From NCBI GenBank assembly GCA_938074335.1, contig CALJEL010000104.1, forward strand, positions 1-39,037: DNA of 39,037 bases. Reading direction: 5' to 3'. Shown here piece after piece: positions 32,002 to 39,037 of this stretch. How positions within the stretch are numbered: position 1 is the stretch's first letter; each line of letters begins with the position of its first letter. Source of the DNA: an uncultured bacterium. GTDB taxonomy: Bacteria; Nitrospirota; Thermodesulfovibrionia; Thermodesulfovibrionales; CALJEL01. The position numbers and the translations under genes were made by a program. A model generated the notes under the pieces. It did no database searches. It was not told the origin of the DNA and was given only the letters and a program-made list of their open reading frames with translations.

Positions 32002-32425
32002 GGAGCCTTTCCTCTAATTCACTTCCAAATCCTATCAGGTCTTTCAGGGTTATTGTTTTCAGAAAACCCTCTATCTGTTCTCCGAGTTTTTTCCATAACA
32101 GATGAGTGACACAGCCCTCAACCCTCACACATCCTTCTTCAGGATTCAGGCATGATGTAAGGGCAAGGGGTCCTTCAAGTTCACTTAATATCTCGATGAT
32201 ATTTATATCCTCTGGTTTTCTGCTCAGGCAATAGCCACCTCCTGGTCCTTTAATAGAAATAAGGAGGCCACCATGCTTCAATTTATTAAGTATCTGTTCA
32301 AGATAAGGGATTGAAAGCTCCTGTCTTTCAGATATCTCCTTTATGGTCACTGGACCGGGATAGCCCCTCGCAATCTCATACATTGCCCTTACTCCATACT
32401 GACCTTTTGTTGAAAGCCTGAGCAT
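31970..32425 (-). CDS. iscR: Rrf2-family Fe-S regulator, IscR-like, 151 aa
   Basis: A winged-helix repressor that senses Fe-S status. The DNA-binding domain starts MLRLSTKGQYGVRAM and includes TIKEISERQELSIPYLEQILNKL (recognition region). The cluster ligands are Cys92, Cys99, Cys105 and His108 in SCLNPEEGCVRVEGCVTHLLW; spacing is one residue longer than in E. coli between the first two cysteines. First gene of the isc operon and likely its autoregulator. Divergent from the GGDEF gene with an 82-base gap. The ATG follows a -10 box by 5 bases with no Shine-Dalgarno. Confidence 0.9.
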   Translation of the reverse strand: MLRLSTKGQYGVRAMYEIARGYPGPVTIKEISERQELSIPYLEQILNKLKHGGLLISIKGPGGGYCLSRKPEDINIIEILSELEGPLALTSCLNPEEGCVRVEGCVTHLLWKKLGEQIEGFLKTITLKDLIGFGSELEERLHVKAQVCRKY

Positions 32426-32430
32426 GTTAT

Positions 32431-32460
32431 AGAATAAAAATAGTTTACTAATTTTGTCAA
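32431..32460 (-). promoter_or_regulatory. Promoter of the isc operon
   Basis: Read leftward: TTGACA (32460-32455), an 18-base spacer and TATTCT (32436-32431), then 5 bases to the iscR ATG. A leaderless transcript is expected. An IscR-binding palindrome was looked for but none is convincing. Confidence 0.6.
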
Positions 32461-32507
32461 GTATTTTGTTTATAAACCCAGCCCTCTTCCATTCTGCAAG
32501 GATTCAC

Positions 32508-33962
32508 ATGTATAATAAATTAGAAACAATGATTTATGCTTATGTAAGAGATCAGAAGATAAGAAATTTCCTTAAATCTTCTCTTCTTAAACAGGAGATA
32601 AAAAAAGAGGAGGTTTTCTCAAAAGATTCCTCTTTTGAATTATTTGATAATAAAGACTCTTTTACCCTTGCCTTTAGAAGCAGACCACCAAGAATAATTA
32701 TACTTGAAGATAGTCTTCTGCATACCCTACTGGCACCCCAAAAAATCCGTAGACTTTTTGGGGACCCCAATTCTAAAGAAAAGAAAAATGGCATCTCCCT
32801 AATAAGCATTGTGGGAAGGGATGTTCAAAAAGGACTGAAGAATGTTTCAAGGTATAACATACCTTTCTATATACTTCCACCTTACAGAAAGGAAGACCTG
32901 TTACAGAAGATCCATTCAGCCATTCATTTAACCATGGAAAGGCATTTGCTTCAGGCTATTATTGATATCTCGGCAAAGGTCTCCTCCACGCTTGATGTCT
33001 TTGAGATCCTTTATCACTCAGTAAAAAAGATTTCAGAGGTTATACCTGTTACAAGATGTTCAATCGTTAAGATATCTCCATCTCTACAGCAGGCACATGT
33101 AGTAGCAACCTATGAAGATCCCCAGATAAGGGATATAAAGCTTGACCTGAAAAAATACCCGGAGATACAGGCAGCACTCAAGACAAAGAAACCTGTAATC
33201 ATAAAGGATGCACAGAAAGACCCCCTGATGAAAGAGGTCTATTCTTTTATATCACCTCTCGGCATAAAATCCATAATCGTGGTGCCAATAATATACCGTG
33301 AGGAGACCATAGGAGCCCTTTTTCTCAGGACATCAAGAAGAGAAAGGACCTTTACAATAGCGGAAATAAATTTTCTTCAGACAGTGGCAAACTCTACAGC
33401 AAATGCCCTTTACAATGCTTTTCTCTTTGATGAAATAAGACAGGAAAAACTCAGACTTGAAAGGTTATCCATCACAGATTATCTCACAGGACTTTATAAC
33501 AATCGTTATTTTTTCCACAGGCTTGAAGAAGAATTTGAAAAGGCAAAGAGATATAATTTGCCTCTATCATGCATAATGATAGATATTGATTATTTTAAAT
33601 CAATCAATGATGAATTCGGACACAGAAAAGGTGATGATGTGCTGAGGGAGCTCGGAAGGATCTTCAAGAGACATACAAGAAAAGGTGACATTATTGCAAG
33701 ATATGGAGGAGAGGAGTTTATAATGCTACTGCCCCATACAGATAGAGATGGAGCTTTAAAGGAAGCTGAAAGGCTCAGGCAATTGATAAGCAATTTAAAA
33801 TTTAAAGGCATAAACAGAAGACTAACAGCAAGCTTTGGAATATCTACCTGGCCCTGTGAACTTATCAAAAATTCAGATGATCTTATAACCTGTGCTGACA
33901 ATGCCCTTTACAATGCAAAAAGGGATGGCAGAAATAGGGTCTGCCTTTCAAATATGCAGTAA
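32508..33962 (+). CDS. GAF-GGDEF diguanylate cyclase, 484 aa
   Basis: Makes cyclic di-GMP in response to a signal. Residues 1 to about 140 form a receiver-like N-terminus: YAYVRDQKIRNFLK, RPPRIIILEDS, SIVGRD, but the phosphoacceptor Asp is not clearly conserved. A GAF sensor follows (about 150-320, with SIIVVPIIYREETIGALFL). The GGDEF domain has DYLTGLYNNRYF, DIDYFKSINDEFGH and the active GGEEF (400-404). An inhibitory I-site RKGD (391-394) sits five residues before it, so product feedback is expected. The ATG at 32508 is preceded by AAGGA; an upstream TTG (32454) is less likely. It may form a unit with the following gene, 45 bases away. Confidence 0.85.
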   Translation: MYNKLETMIYAYVRDQKIRNFLKSSLLKQEIKKEEVFSKDSSFELFDNKDSFTLAFRSRPPRIIILEDSLLHTLLAPQKIRRLFGDPNSKEKKNGISLISIVGRDVQKGLKNVSRYNIPFYILPPYRKEDLLQKIHSAIHLTMERHLLQAIIDISAKVSSTLDVFEILYHSVKKISEVIPVTRCSIVKISPSLQQAHVVATYEDPQIRDIKLDLKKYPEIQAALKTKKPVIIKDAQKDPLMKEVYSFISPLGIKSIIVVPIIYREETIGALFLRTSRRERTFTIAEINFLQTVANSTANALYNAFLFDEIRQEKLRLERLSITDYLTGLYNNRYFFHRLEEEFEKAKRYNLPLSCIMIDIDYFKSINDEFGHRKGDDVLRELGRIFKRHTRKGDIIARYGGEEFIMLLPHTDRDGALKEAERLRQLISNLKFKGINRRLTASFGISTWPCELIKNSDDLITCADNALYNAKRDGRNRVCLSNMQ

Positions 33963-34007
33963 TTAAAAGCAACTTTATGCTAATCCTCTCATTTAATTAA
34001 TTACTCC

Positions 34008-36719
34008 ATGACCATTATAACCACCCACATAAATGCAGATTTTGATGCTATTGCGAGTCTTATGGCTGCAAAAAAACTCTATCCCGAAGGCATAATTGTA
34101 TTACCTGGCTCAATGGAAAAAAGGGTAAGAGATTTTCTTGAAACCTTTAATCCACTTACCGGAGCAAAAAAAATAAAGGATATAGACAGGGAGAAAATTA
34201 AAACAATAATAATTGTTGATTCCTCCTCCTCTGAAAGGCTGGGCGAGTTAAAGGAATTAATTAAAAAGGCAAAGATTATTATCTACGATCACCACAGAAT
34301 TGGAGATATCCTGGCAGGTGCAGAGACCCCAAAAAATCCACAAGCCCTCTGGGATACCAGTGCAGATATAGAAATACATATAGAAGATGTAGGGGCGACA
34401 GCAACTCTCTTCACAGAATTATTACAGAAGGCAAAGATATCCATCAGCCCTCTGGAGGCAACCACCCTGAGCCTCGGAATATACGAAGAAACAGGCTCCT
34501 TTACCTTTCCATCAACAACAGAAAGGGATCTTATTGCCGCTGCTTCTTTACTTAAAAGAGGCGCAAACCTCAATATAATCTCAAGTTTCCTGAAGCCCTT
34601 TATCAATAAAGAAGAATTATCTCTACTTACCGACCTGATAGGCGAATCAAGGGATATGATAATAGGAAATATCAGGATCAAGATCTGTAAGGCAAAGAGG
34701 GAAGAATATCCGGGAGAGATTGCCCATCTTGCCCACAGGATAATAGAAATGGAAAACATAGATGCCCTGATTATCTTACTTGATATAGCAGGAAAGGTTA
34801 ACATTATAGCAAGAAGCAGTGTGCCTGAACTTGATGTATCAGAGTTACTATCCAGATTTGGAGGAGGGGGCCATCCCTCTGCTGCATCAGCAACTATTAA
34901 AGACCGGGCTTTGGAGGAGCTTGAATCTGAATTGATTATACTTCTGAAGGAGATTGTAAAACCTGAAAAGCTTGCAAAGGACATCATGACACCCCATGTT
35001 ATAACCATAGAGCCTGTGGCAACCCTTAAAGAGGCTGAAAGGGAACTTACAAAATACGGTGTAAATGTCCTTCCTGTTACAAAGGACGGCAAATTCCTCG
35101 GAGCCATCTCAAGGGAAACGGTAGAAAAGGCTATCTTTCACGGATTTAAACTTCACAGGGTCATGGAGTTTGCTACTTCTGAGCTTGAAGTTGTGAGTCC
35201 AGAAACACCCGTAACAGAGGTTGAAAGGCTCATGATTGAGCAGAACCAGAGATTCATGCCTGTAATAAAAGACGGCAGGCTGGTTGGTGTAATAACAAGG
35301 ACAGATATTCTTAGAACCATGTATGAAGGACTTCTTAAAAAAGAAGATTTCACAGAACCCATGAGCCCAAGGATTAAAAATTTATCTTCAAGATTAAGTG
35401 AACACTTTCCTCCTGAGGTCTTTAAACTTTTAAAAAAGGCTGGAGAGGTGGCTGATCTGCTGGGATACAATGCCTATCTCGTGGGAGGCTCTGTTCGTGA
35501 TCTCTTAAGGGGAGAAAAAAATCTTGATATAGATATAGTTATTGAGGGAGATGGAATAATATTCGCAAAAAAACTTGCAGAGACGATAAAAGAAGAGGGT
35601 CTTTCCACCAAGGTAAAGACCCATGAAAGATTCAGGACAGCAAAGCTCATAATTGATGGCTTGAATCTTGAACCATCTCTGATTGATATAGCTACAGCAA
35701 GGACAGAGTATTATGAATCACCTGCTGCCTTACCGAAGGTTGAAACCTCATCAATAAAGAAAGATCTTTACAGAAGGGATTTTACAATAAATACATTAGC
35801 CATAAAATTAAATTCCCGGGAATTCGGCACCCTCATAGATTTTTTCGGTGGTCAGAAAGACTTAAAAGAAAAAACCATAAGGGTACTTCACAGTATGAGT
35901 CTTGTGGAAGACCCTACACGTGCATTAAGGGCTATTAGATTTTCTGAGAGGTTCGGCTTTAAAATAAGCAAGCATACAGAAAATCTGATAAGACAGGCAG
36001 TAAAAATCAATCTCTTTGAAAAACTCTCCAGCCAGAGACTTCATGAGGAGTTGAGCCTGCTCTTGAAAGAGGTCTCGCCATTCAAGACAGTGGAAAGACT
36101 TTCTCAGTATGATCTTCTAAGAATGATACATCCCTCTCTAAAATTTGACGAGGATATGAAGAAAAGACTGAAGAATCTTGAGGAGATCCTTGCATGGTTT
36201 TCCCTATCCAATATCAGGGAAGAGCTTCATAAGGATAAACTTTCTATAGAGGCTGTAGTATATGACCTGTCAGGGCAGGCCCTTGAAAGAGCCCTTGAGA
36301 AGATCTGCCCGAACAAGAGGTATATATCAGAGGTTCAAAAAGATATACATTCCGCAAAAGAGGCTCTCAGCAGGCTACAGAAGAGGCCTCAACTTAAAAC
36401 GCAAGATCTTGACCCTGTGGAGCTCTACAATTTACTGCACGATCTTTCAATGGAATCCCTTCTTCTGTTGATATCTGCAACTCAGGACCGTGAGATTAAA
36501 AGACTATGTATAAGATATCTTGCAGAGCTCAGAAATGTTAAGCCTGCCCTTACCGGGGAGGACCTCCTCAGACTCGGCTTACCACCTGGACCAGGATATT
36601 CCAGGATCTTCCGTGAGATACTTCATGAAAAACTGAGGGGCAGATTAAAGACAAAGGAAGAGGAGATAGCCTTTGTAAAAAGGCAGTGCGACAGCACACC
36701 TGACGGTGAAGCGAGGTAA
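34008..36719 (+). CDS. DHH-CBS-tRNA nucleotidyltransferase fusion (CCA/A-adding type), 903 aa
   Basis: Four modules in order. Residues 1-230: DHH phosphoesterase (THINADFDAIAS, VDSS, DHHRIGD). About 235-315: DHHA1 with GGGGHPSAAS. About 325-445: a CBS pair (DIMTPHVITIEPVATL and repeat). From about 480: class II nucleotidyltransferase with YLVGGSVRDLLRG, the metal-binding DIDIVIEGDG (Asp506, Asp508) and RRDFTINTLAIKL, then the tRNA-binding C-terminus. Such fusions occur in Aquifex-like and Nitrospirota-type bacteria and add A or CC to tRNA 3' ends. The DHH half may act as a nuclease or phosphatase. No Shine-Dalgarno is seen. The last dozen codons (RQCDSTPDGEAR) and the stop lie in octamer array 3. 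Confidence 0.9.
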   Translation: MTIITTHINADFDAIASLMAAKKLYPEGIIVLPGSMEKRVRDFLETFNPLTGAKKIKDIDREKIKTIIIVDSSSSERLGELKELIKKAKIIIYDHHRIGDILAGAETPKNPQALWDTSADIEIHIEDVGATATLFTELLQKAKISISPLEATTLSLGIYEETGSFTFPSTTERDLIAAASLLKRGANLNIISSFLKPFINKEELSLLTDLIGESRDMIIGNIRIKICKAKREEYPGEIAHLAHRIIEMENIDALIILLDIAGKVNIIARSSVPELDVSELLSRFGGGGHPSAASATIKDRALEELESELIILLKEIVKPEKLAKDIMTPHVITIEPVATLKEAERELTKYGVNVLPVTKDGKFLGAISRETVEKAIFHGFKLHRVMEFATSELEVVSPETPVTEVERLMIEQNQRFMPVIKDGRLVGVITRTDILRTMYEGLLKKEDFTEPMSPRIKNLSSRLSEHFPPEVFKLLKKAGEVADLLGYNAYLVGGSVRDLLRGEKNLDIDIVIEGDGIIFAKKLAETIKEEGLSTKVKTHERFRTAKLIIDGLNLEPSLIDIATARTEYYESPAALPKVETSSIKKDLYRRDFTINTLAIKLNSREFGTLIDFFGGQKDLKEKTIRVLHSMSLVEDPTRALRAIRFSERFGFKISKHTENLIRQAVKINLFEKLSSQRLHEELSLLLKEVSPFKTVERLSQYDLLRMIHPSLKFDEDMKKRLKNLEEILAWFSLSNIREELHKDKLSIEAVVYDLSGQALERALEKICPNKRYISEVQKDIHSAKEALSRLQKRPQLKTQDLDPVELYNLLHDLSMESLLLLISATQDREIKRLCIRYLAELRNVKPALTGEDLLRLGLPPGPGYSRIFREILHEKLRGRLKTKEEEIAFVKRQCDSTPDGEAR

Positions 36720-36739
36720 GCCGCAGGCTTCAGCCTGCG
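36716..36739 (+). repeat. REP-like palindrome in array 3 (CGCAGGCT)
   Basis: Begins GTAAGC, then a perfect 8-bp stem CGCAGGCT (36722-36729) with AGCCTGCG (36732-36739) and a TC loop. It matches the left REP of array 2 (GTAGCCGTAGGCT...). The TAA inside its GTAAG head is the stop codon of the gene ending at 36719. Confidence 0.7.
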
Positions 36740-36783
36740 ATAATATTAATAGTGCTACAGTGCGACAGTGCGAGAGTGCGACA

Positions 36784-36807
36784 GTAGCACAGACATTCTT
36801 GTCTGTG
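36784..36807 (+). repeat. REP-like palindrome in array 3 (CACAGAC)
   Basis: GTAG followed by a perfect 7-bp stem CACAGAC (36788-36794) with GTCTGTG (36801-36807). The 5' GTAG plus hairpin is the REP layout. Confidence 0.65.
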
Positions 36808-36816
36808 GCTTACAAA

Positions 36817-36844
36817 GTAGGGGCACGGCATGCCGTGCCCCTAC
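36817..36844. repeat. Perfect 28-base palindrome, GTAG...CTAC
   Basis: The 14-base arm GTAGGGGCACGGCA is followed directly by its exact reverse complement TGCCGTGCCCCTAC. It is very GC-rich in an AT-rich window and could form a stable cruciform or RNA hairpin. It carries GTAG on both strands. Palindromes of this wording are, as I recall, scattered in many unrelated genomes. Confidence 0.85.
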
Positions 36845-36895
36845 ACAGAACAACCCTTCCGCAGCGCTGTCGTTCTGTCGCTCTAAAAGCTGCTG

Positions 36896-38473
36896 CTATG
36901 TTGCGCTGCTGCTCTGTTTGTTAAGATAAACCTGATGGATTATTCCAAGGATGTTTGTCGTCAGCCAGTAAAGTACAAGGCCTGATGGAAAGCTAAGAAA
37001 CAGAAGGGTAAAGGCTCCACTCATAAAAAGCATAAGCTTTTTCTGGCGAGGGTCACCTCCAGAAGGTGTTAAGACCTGCTGTATGATCATAGTGGCACCC
37101 ATTAATACAGGTAGGACAAAATAGGGGTCTTTCTGGGAAAGGTCCTTTATCCAGAGCATGAAAGGAGCGCCTCTGAGCTCAATGGCAATTGCCAGCACCT
37201 TATAAAGGGCAAAAAACACAGGTAGCTGAATGAGTATGGGAAGGCAACCACCAAAGGGATTTACCCTATATTTTTTATACAGTTCCATTGTCTCCATCTG
37301 GAGTCTTTTTGGATCATCCTTGTATTTTCTTCTTATTTCCTCCAGCCTTGGCTGAAGGTCCTGGAGTTTTTTCATGGACTTCTGCCCCTTCGCAATGAGG
37401 GGAGTAAAGGGAATCCTTATTAATATTGAGAGAACCACTATTGCCCATCCATAATTTCCTATTACCTTGTAAAGGGCCTTAAGGATCCAGAAGATCGGTC
37501 TTGCAACAACAGAGAAGAAACCAAAATCAATAATATGCTCAAGGCCAAGACCTGTGGCTTTCAGGGTATCATGCTCCTTTGGACCAGCATAGAGCTTGTA
37601 TTCGCTAACAGGTCCTTTTGCCTCAAGGGCTATCAGGGGTCTGTCTGTCTTCCAGACCTTTGCCCTTCTGGCATCCATGAGAACAAGTCCTGAAAAGAAA
37701 TACTTATCCTCAAGGGCTATCCATCTTATCTTTCCTTCAATTATCTTAGGGGTTTCAAGTTCCTTTGCCTTAAATTCTATTCTGTCAAGGTCTTTAAGTA
37801 GCACAGGGCCTGTATGAAAGGACTTATCAGCCTCAAATATTCCGAAATCTCCTCCAAGGGTTATCCAGTAAGAGGACAGACCTGATACCTCATCTCTTAC
37901 ATTAATAAGATACTGGTCGTATCTGAATGTATAGGTCCTTCTGATAAAGATACCTGAAGAGGAAAATTCAAATATAATTGAGCCTTCTGGATTATTTTCA
38001 GAAAGAGAGAGGTCTCTGCCACTTATTGAAAAGATAAGCTGGTCAGGATAAAAACCTTTCTCATCACCTATACAGAGGGCAAGACCATCTGGATGCTTCA
38101 GGATATTGACGGGAGCATTCTCTTTGTCTTTGTATTTTTTTAATTCAAAAGAACTAAAAGACGCACACCTTGAACTGAGTGTAGCCTTAAAAAGAGGAGT
38201 CTCTACTGAGACGAACTTCTCTTTGTCATCGTGAGCCTGTCGAACCGAGACGGGCTGAGATAAGACCTCTCCGTGCGGTCCCCGGGGTTTAGATTCAGCT
38301 GAAGTTAATTCCTTTATAGGAGCCTCATCGTGAGCCTGTCGAACCGATTTTTTCTCAACTCCTGCCCCGGGTGTCTGAGGTTGAGGTGCTGGTTTTATAA
38401 ATAACTGCTGATAGAGTACAAGTATGATGATAGAAAGTATGACCGCTATTAATGCCCTCTTTTCCATTTCCAT
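36896..38473 (-). CDS. yidC: Membrane protein insertase YidC, 525 aa
   Basis: Inserts proteins into the inner membrane. It has an N-terminal helix (MEKRALIAVILSIIILVLYQQ), a large periplasmic domain, then the five-helix 60KD_IMP core: IRIPFTPLIAKGQKSMKKLQDLQPRLEEIR, NPFGGCLPILIQLPVFFALY, and FPSGLVLYWLTTNILGIIHQ. The linker after the first helix contains the peptide SVRQAHD twice (residues 43-49 and 76-82), encoded by identical 22-base repeats. The last codons (KQSSSAT) and stop are read out of octamer array 3. An ATG two codons in (38467) is an equally good start; GAGG lies 8 bases before 38473. Confidence 0.95.
   Translation of the reverse strand: MEMEKRALIAVILSIIILVLYQQLFIKPAPQPQTPGAGVEKKSVRQAHDEAPIKELTSAESKPRGPHGEVLSQPVSVRQAHDDKEKFVSVETPLFKATLSSRCASFSSFELKKYKDKENAPVNILKHPDGLALCIGDEKGFYPDQLIFSISGRDLSLSENNPEGSIIFEFSSSGIFIRRTYTFRYDQYLINVRDEVSGLSSYWITLGGDFGIFEADKSFHTGPVLLKDLDRIEFKAKELETPKIIEGKIRWIALEDKYFFSGLVLMDARRAKVWKTDRPLIALEAKGPVSEYKLYAGPKEHDTLKATGLGLEHIIDFGFFSVVARPIFWILKALYKVIGNYGWAIVVLSILIRIPFTPLIAKGQKSMKKLQDLQPRLEEIRRKYKDDPKRLQMETMELYKKYRVNPFGGCLPILIQLPVFFALYKVLAIAIELRGAPFMLWIKDLSQKDPYFVLPVLMGATMIIQQVLTPSGGDPRQKKLMLFMSGAFTLLFLSFPSGLVLYWLTTNILGIIHQVYLNKQSSSAT
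38227..38248 (-). repeat. 22-base dispersed repeat inside yidC, copy 1
   Basis: Read in the yidC direction it is TCGGTTCGACAGGCTCACGA followed by TG. It encodes the second SVRQAHD. Identical to the copy at 38326-38347. The word GTTCGACAGGCTCA is a common dispersed intergenic repeat in many bacteria. Confidence 0.85.
38326..38347 (-). repeat. 22-base dispersed repeat inside yidC, copy 2
   Basis: Identical in sequence and reading frame to 38227-38248, 99 bases away. It encodes the first SVRQAHD. Between the copies lies GC-rich coding DNA (SKPRGPHGEVLSQPV) that may also derive from the repeat. Confidence 0.85.
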
Positions 38474-38478
38474 ATTGA

Positions 38479-38709
38479 TTACCTCACCGGGTCATATCCA
38501 CCAGGATTAAAGGGATTACACCTTAAAATCCTCTTGAGGGTAAGAAAACTACCCTTCAGGACACCATATCTTCTCAGTGCCTCAATAGAGTAATCTGAGC
38601 AACTGGGATAAAATCTACAACTACCAGGCCAGAGGGGTGAAAGAATTATCTTATAAAGTTTGACCAATAAAATCAGAAGTTCTTTAAGCATTAAAGATAA
38701 AGAAGACAT
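38479..38709 (-). CDS. yidD: YidD, membrane protein insertion efficiency factor, 76 aa
   Basis: A small inner-face membrane protein that helps YidC. The family signature is complete: [28 protein letters not shown] and [15 protein letters not shown], with the paired cysteines. Length is typical. Its ATG shares one base with the rpmH stop (TAATG) and it ends 5 bases before yidC, so the three genes form one tight operon. In most bacteria rnpA lies between rpmH and yidD; here there is no room for it. Confidence 0.95.
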   Translation of the reverse strand: MSSLSLMLKELLILLVKLYKIILSPLWPGSCRFYPSCSDYSIEALRRYGVLKGSFLTLKRILRCNPFNPGGYDPVR

Positions 38710-38852
38710 TAAACTGTAAGCCTCTTGCGGCCCTTCTGCCTTCTCCTTTTCAGGACAAGCCTTCCACCCCGCGTGCTCATCCTTTTTAGAAATCCATGTG
38801 TCCTTTTTCTCTTTACCTTATGAGGATGATATGTTGTATAGGCTCCACCCAT
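38709..38852 (-). CDS. rpmH: Ribosomal protein L34, 47 aa
   Basis: Small basic protein of the large subunit. The sequence has [41 protein letters not shown], covering the whole L34 family (KRKRTHGF then GR-VL-RRR-KGRKRL). Three or four extra residues (MGGAY) precede the usual start. The stop overlaps the yidD start. No Shine-Dalgarno is present: the ATG stands 8 bases after a TATACT box, so the mRNA is expected to be leaderless. Confidence 0.95.
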   Translation of the reverse strand: MGGAYTTYHPHKVKRKRTHGFLKRMSTRGGRLVLKRRRQKGRKRLTV

Positions 38853-38860
38853 AGTTTAAA

Positions 38861-38890
38861 AGTATAAAATTTTAGTTATGGCAGTGTCAA
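38861..38890 (-). promoter_or_regulatory. Promoter of rpmH-yidD-yidC
   Basis: Read leftward: TTGACA (38890-38885), an 18-base spacer and TATACT (38866-38861), then 8 bases to the rpmH ATG. Same geometry as the nuo, isc and coiled-coil promoters. Confidence 0.7.
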
Positions 38891-38934
38891 CTGTTCAAGA
38901 TTTTTTTGTATCAAATCCTTTAAAATTAATATCC

Positions 38935-39037
38935 ATGGTCAGGTGGATTAAAAAGATTATTTTACCTCTTATCTCAGGAGGATTACTTGCCCTTTCCTTT
39001 CCTAAACCGGGCATTTCAATACTTGCCTGGATAGCAC
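38935..39037 (+). CDS. lnt: Apolipoprotein N-acyltransferase, 5' end only
   Basis: The window ends after 34 codons. The visible part, MVRWIKKIILPLISGGLLAL followed by SFPKPGISILAWIA, matches the start of Lnt: a first membrane helix and the SFP-PG--LAWIAL loop. Lnt adds the third acyl chain to lipoproteins. It is divergent from rpmH with an 82-base gap. No clear Shine-Dalgarno or promoter is seen. Confidence 0.72.
   Translation, partial: MVRWIKKIILPLISGGLLALSFPKPGISILAWIA

Larger units (their letters stand above)
36684..36917. repeat. Octamer array 3 with three REP-like palindromes
   Basis: Left part: a single AGTGCGAC-type unit within the gene end (36685-36692), a REP-like palindrome, then AGTGCTAC AGTGCGAC AGTGCGAG AGTGCGAC (36751-36782). 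The middle has two more palindromes. Right part, read on the minus strand: AGAGCAGC AGCGCAAC ATAGCAGC, a short break, AGAGCGAC AGAACGAC AGCGCTGC (36917 back to 36860). The arms are again inverted relative to each other. The tRNA nucleotidyltransferase stop and the yidC stop both lie inside it. Confidence 0.85.

Noticed and set aside
32454-32507. Upstream TTG start for the GGDEF protein, adding 18 residues
   Set aside because: It lies in the isc promoter's -35 box and has no Shine-Dalgarno; the ATG at 32508 has AAGGA upstream.
34289-35107. Minus-strand reading frame of 272 codons opposite the tRNA nucleotidyltransferase fusion
   Set aside because: Low-complexity Ser/Ile-rich shadow of a gene with clear domains on the other strand.
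1-39037. tRNA, rRNA or tmRNA genes
   Set aside because: No cloverleaf with a GTTCRA T-loop or rRNA segment was found by eye on either strand; a covariance-model scan would settle it.

Overview
The window looks like part of the chromosome of an anaerobic bacterium, most likely a thermophilic or sulfate/sulfur-type member of the Nitrospirota (Thermodesulfovibrio-like). This placement is an inference from gene content: a 14-subunit complex I locus, a futalosine-type menaquinone gene (mqnB), a corrinoid reductive activator beside a small ferredoxin, a DHH-CBS-tRNA nucleotidyltransferase fusion, an archaeal-looking IscS/IscU pair, and an rpmH-yidD-yidC cluster with no rnpA. There is no rRNA or marker-gene tree to confirm it.

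Layout. Bases 1-3241 (+): a structured leader and ferredoxin, the corrinoid activator (RACo family), hisI and a HIT protein. Bases 3238-8904 (-): two small envelope proteins, a SurA_N protein, Nudix, hfq, a divergent TrpF-like protein, mqnB, dgt and a half-size EamA protein. Bases 8963-9721: two decayed genes (one frameshifted, one integrase remnant) among dispersed repeats. Bases 9718-24166 (-): the nuo operon A-B-C-D-EF-G-H-I-J-K-L-M-N, with NuoE and NuoF fused. Bases 24266-28098 (+): a repetitive tail-anchored coiled-coil protein, a frameshifted outer-membrane-type gene, and a formyltransferase / HAD phosphatase / PfkB kinase cluster. Bases 28301-32425 (-): iscR, a TusA-like gene, iscS, iscU, a UbiD-family decarboxylase, then an antitoxin-like gene and a truncated AbiEii-type toxin. 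Bases 32508-36719 (+): a GAF-GGDEF cyclase and the 903-residue tRNA nucleotidyltransferase fusion. Bases 36896-38852 (-): yidC, yidD and rpmH, divergent from the first codons of lnt.

How the genes work together. Complex I oxidises NADH and reduces a quinone while pumping ions; MqnB, and possibly the UbiD homologue, belong to the menaquinone route that supplies such a quinone. The isc locus would supply Fe-S clusters, of which complex I needs eight or nine, but its IscS homologue lacks the PLP-binding lysine. YidC and YidD serve membrane insertion of proteins such as the Nuo membrane arm.

The most unusual content is non-coding. Several intergenic regions carry degenerate tandem octamers (AGTGCGAC-, AGAGCAGT- and TTCACTAA-type). 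In three places they form inverted arms, and in two of these the arms surround REP-like palindromes. Five genes read their stop codon out of such repeats, and a toxin-like gene is truncated by one. Two further dispersed repeat families have three copies each. Several strong promoters (TTGACA, 18-bp spacer, -10) abut start codons that lack a Shine-Dalgarno sequence, which suggests leaderless mRNAs.
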